Both the position numbers and the translations under genes were made by a program. A DNA stretch of 64,000 nt from Desulfovibrio litoralis DSM 11393 (GTDB taxonomy: Bacteria; Desulfobacterota; Desulfovibrionia; Desulfovibrionales; Desulfovibrionaceae), in the NCBI RefSeq assembly GCF_900143255.1, contig NZ_FRDI01000006.1:78234-142233 (forward strand). Reading direction: 5' to 3'. This document shows positions 63,286-64,000 of this stretch, one piece after another; positions within the stretch are counted from its first letter, which is position 1, and every line of letters begins with the position of its first letter. A model generated the notes under the pieces. The model was not told the origin of the DNA. It saw only the letters and a list, made by a program, of their open reading frames with translations, and did not search any database.

Positions 63286-64000
63286 TTACCAATTTAGCGT
63301 TTGCTTAAAGGCTTTTGCCAATTGTTCAACTTCAAGGTTAATTAAGGCGTTCATATCGCTTTTTACGATAAAGTTAGACTTTGTTACTTTACCGATTTTA
63401 GCGAAATATTGCCCTGCAAAGAGAGCTTCAAAGGCTTTGGCGTTTTCAGGTTTCACGCTTACCAAAAGGCGGCTGGCACTTTCGCTATAGAGCATTTCGC
63501 CTTTTGTCTCGCACCCCATACACGGCATAAGAGCAATATTGACATCTACGCCTAAACGTCCGCCAACAGCCATTTCTGCCAAGGCTACGCCGAGTCCTCC
63601 GTCAGAGAGGTCGTGGGCTGCTGTTACCAAGCCTTTTTGAATGGCTTGATACAAACTTTCATAACGTTGTTTTGCACTTAACAAATCAACTTCAGGTACT
63701 ACGCCTTCTTTAAAGCCGAGTTCGGAAGCAACTTCAGAACCGGCAAGTTCACGTTTCGTCAGACCCAAAATATAAATAGAGTCATCAGCTTGCTTAAAGT
63801 CGCTAGTAACCGCCTTGTTTACATCATCAATAATACCCAAGACAGAAAACAATACCGTCGGAGGAATTGATATTTTTTGTCCGCCGCCCATGTAATCGTT
63901 TTTCATTGAGTCTTTACCCGAAACACAAGGAACGCTAAAGCCAAGACAAAAATCTCTTAACGCCTCGTTTGCTCTTACAAGTTGGGCAAGTTTATACTGT
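63286..64000 (-). CDS. purL: phosphoribosylformylglycinamidine synthase, C-terminal part (5' end off window)
   Basis: The frame continues past the right edge; about 238 residues are visible. It has the PurL motifs SGKDSMKND, AAHDLSDGGLGVALAEMA and GETKGEMLYSES-type region, and ends without a glutaminase domain within 206 residues of SGKDSM, so it is the small PurL type or the synthase part of one. It makes FGAM in purine synthesis. The internal ATG at 63906 is not the start because the conserved sequence runs on upstream of it. Confidence 0.9.
   Translation of the reverse strand, partial: QYKLAQLVRANEALRDFCLGFSVPCVSGKDSMKNDYMGGGQKISIPPTVLFSVLGIIDDVNKAVTSDFKQADDSIYILGLTKRELAGSEVASELGFKEGVVPEVDLLSAKQRYESLYQAIQKGLVTAAHDLSDGGLGVALAEMAVGGRLGVDVNIALMPCMGCETKGEMLYSESASRLLVSVKPENAKAFEALFAGQYFAKIGKVTKSNFIVKSDMNALINLEVEQLAKAFKQTLNW

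Overview
The window looks like a chromosomal segment of an AT-rich, anaerobic, probably sulfite-reducing member of the Desulfovibrionaceae (Desulfobacterota). The case rests on gene content: two tungsten-type aldehyde:ferredoxin oxidoreductases, a (2R)-sulfolactate sulfo-lyase-like enzyme pair, TTT and TRAP carboxylate/sulfonate transporters, a ferritin-like/rubrerythrin-type protein, a NapH-type Fe-S membrane protein, and a Lap/Dvh-like type 1 secretion locus. Species cannot be read from the sequence; a gut-type sulfonate respirer is a reasonable guess. No rRNA, tRNA, CRISPR array or transposase gene was recognised.

Layout. 0-10.4 kb: partial Fe-S membrane protein (-), DUF533 protein, peroxiredoxin, V4R sensor plus diguanylate cyclase pair, uracil-DNA glycosylase (-), chemoreceptor, P-type cation ATPase. 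10.4-17 kb: an uncharacterised protein, then an arsenite-type cluster (Acr3, periplasmic thioredoxin, ferredoxin, CcdA) that appears split by a decayed surface-polysaccharide segment (acetyltransferase pseudogene, methyltransferase, small fragment), then a TrkA-C membrane protein. 17-21 kb: pheS-pheT (-), with a displaced copy of the pheT 3' end joined to a scrap of the chemoreceptor gene. 21-22.1 kb: a noncoding array of about 83-bp repeats with a GC-rich hairpin block. 22-26.2 kb: AOR-family enzyme (-), zinc-ribbon protein (-), tandem membrane genes (first copy frameshifted), MoaD/ThiS-like carrier.

26.7-40.9 kb is the metabolic core: a sigma-54 activator (-) divergent from a LarA-like gene, then SuyA- and SuyB-like subunits, a TctC/TctA-TctB transporter, a YihU-like beta-hydroxyacid dehydrogenase, a DctPQM TRAP transporter and a second AOR. 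Read together these could take 2,3-dihydroxypropanesulfonate and/or sulfolactate into the cell, oxidise DHPS through sulfolactaldehyde (dehydrogenase, then AOR) to sulfolactate, match stereoisomers with the LarA-like protein, and release pyruvate plus sulfite with SuyAB. This pathway reading is inference, but the parts are unusually coherent. The larA promoter region carries a -24/-12 motif and three TGCCC half-sites spaced exactly 20 bp apart.

41-52 kb is mostly housekeeping on the minus strand (HPt protein plus a broken tandem copy, TPR lipoprotein, aroE, polA, ferritin-like protein, pgi, aminotransferase) with grpE on plus and a DUF6414-like protein. 52.4-59.5 kb is a Lap-like adhesin secretion and retention module: LapB-type ABC exporter, LapC-type adaptor, LapG-type protease, and a Cache/PAS protein with a degenerate HD-GYP domain. 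59.8-64 kb: ftsH, folP, a small zinc-ribbon membrane protein and the 3' part of purL (-).

Scattered through the intergenic gaps is a nonautonomous, MITE-like element of 84-221 bp with AAGACCATTGC-type ends, conserved internal hairpins and 5-bp target duplications. Six complete or nearly complete insertions and several fragments can be seen.
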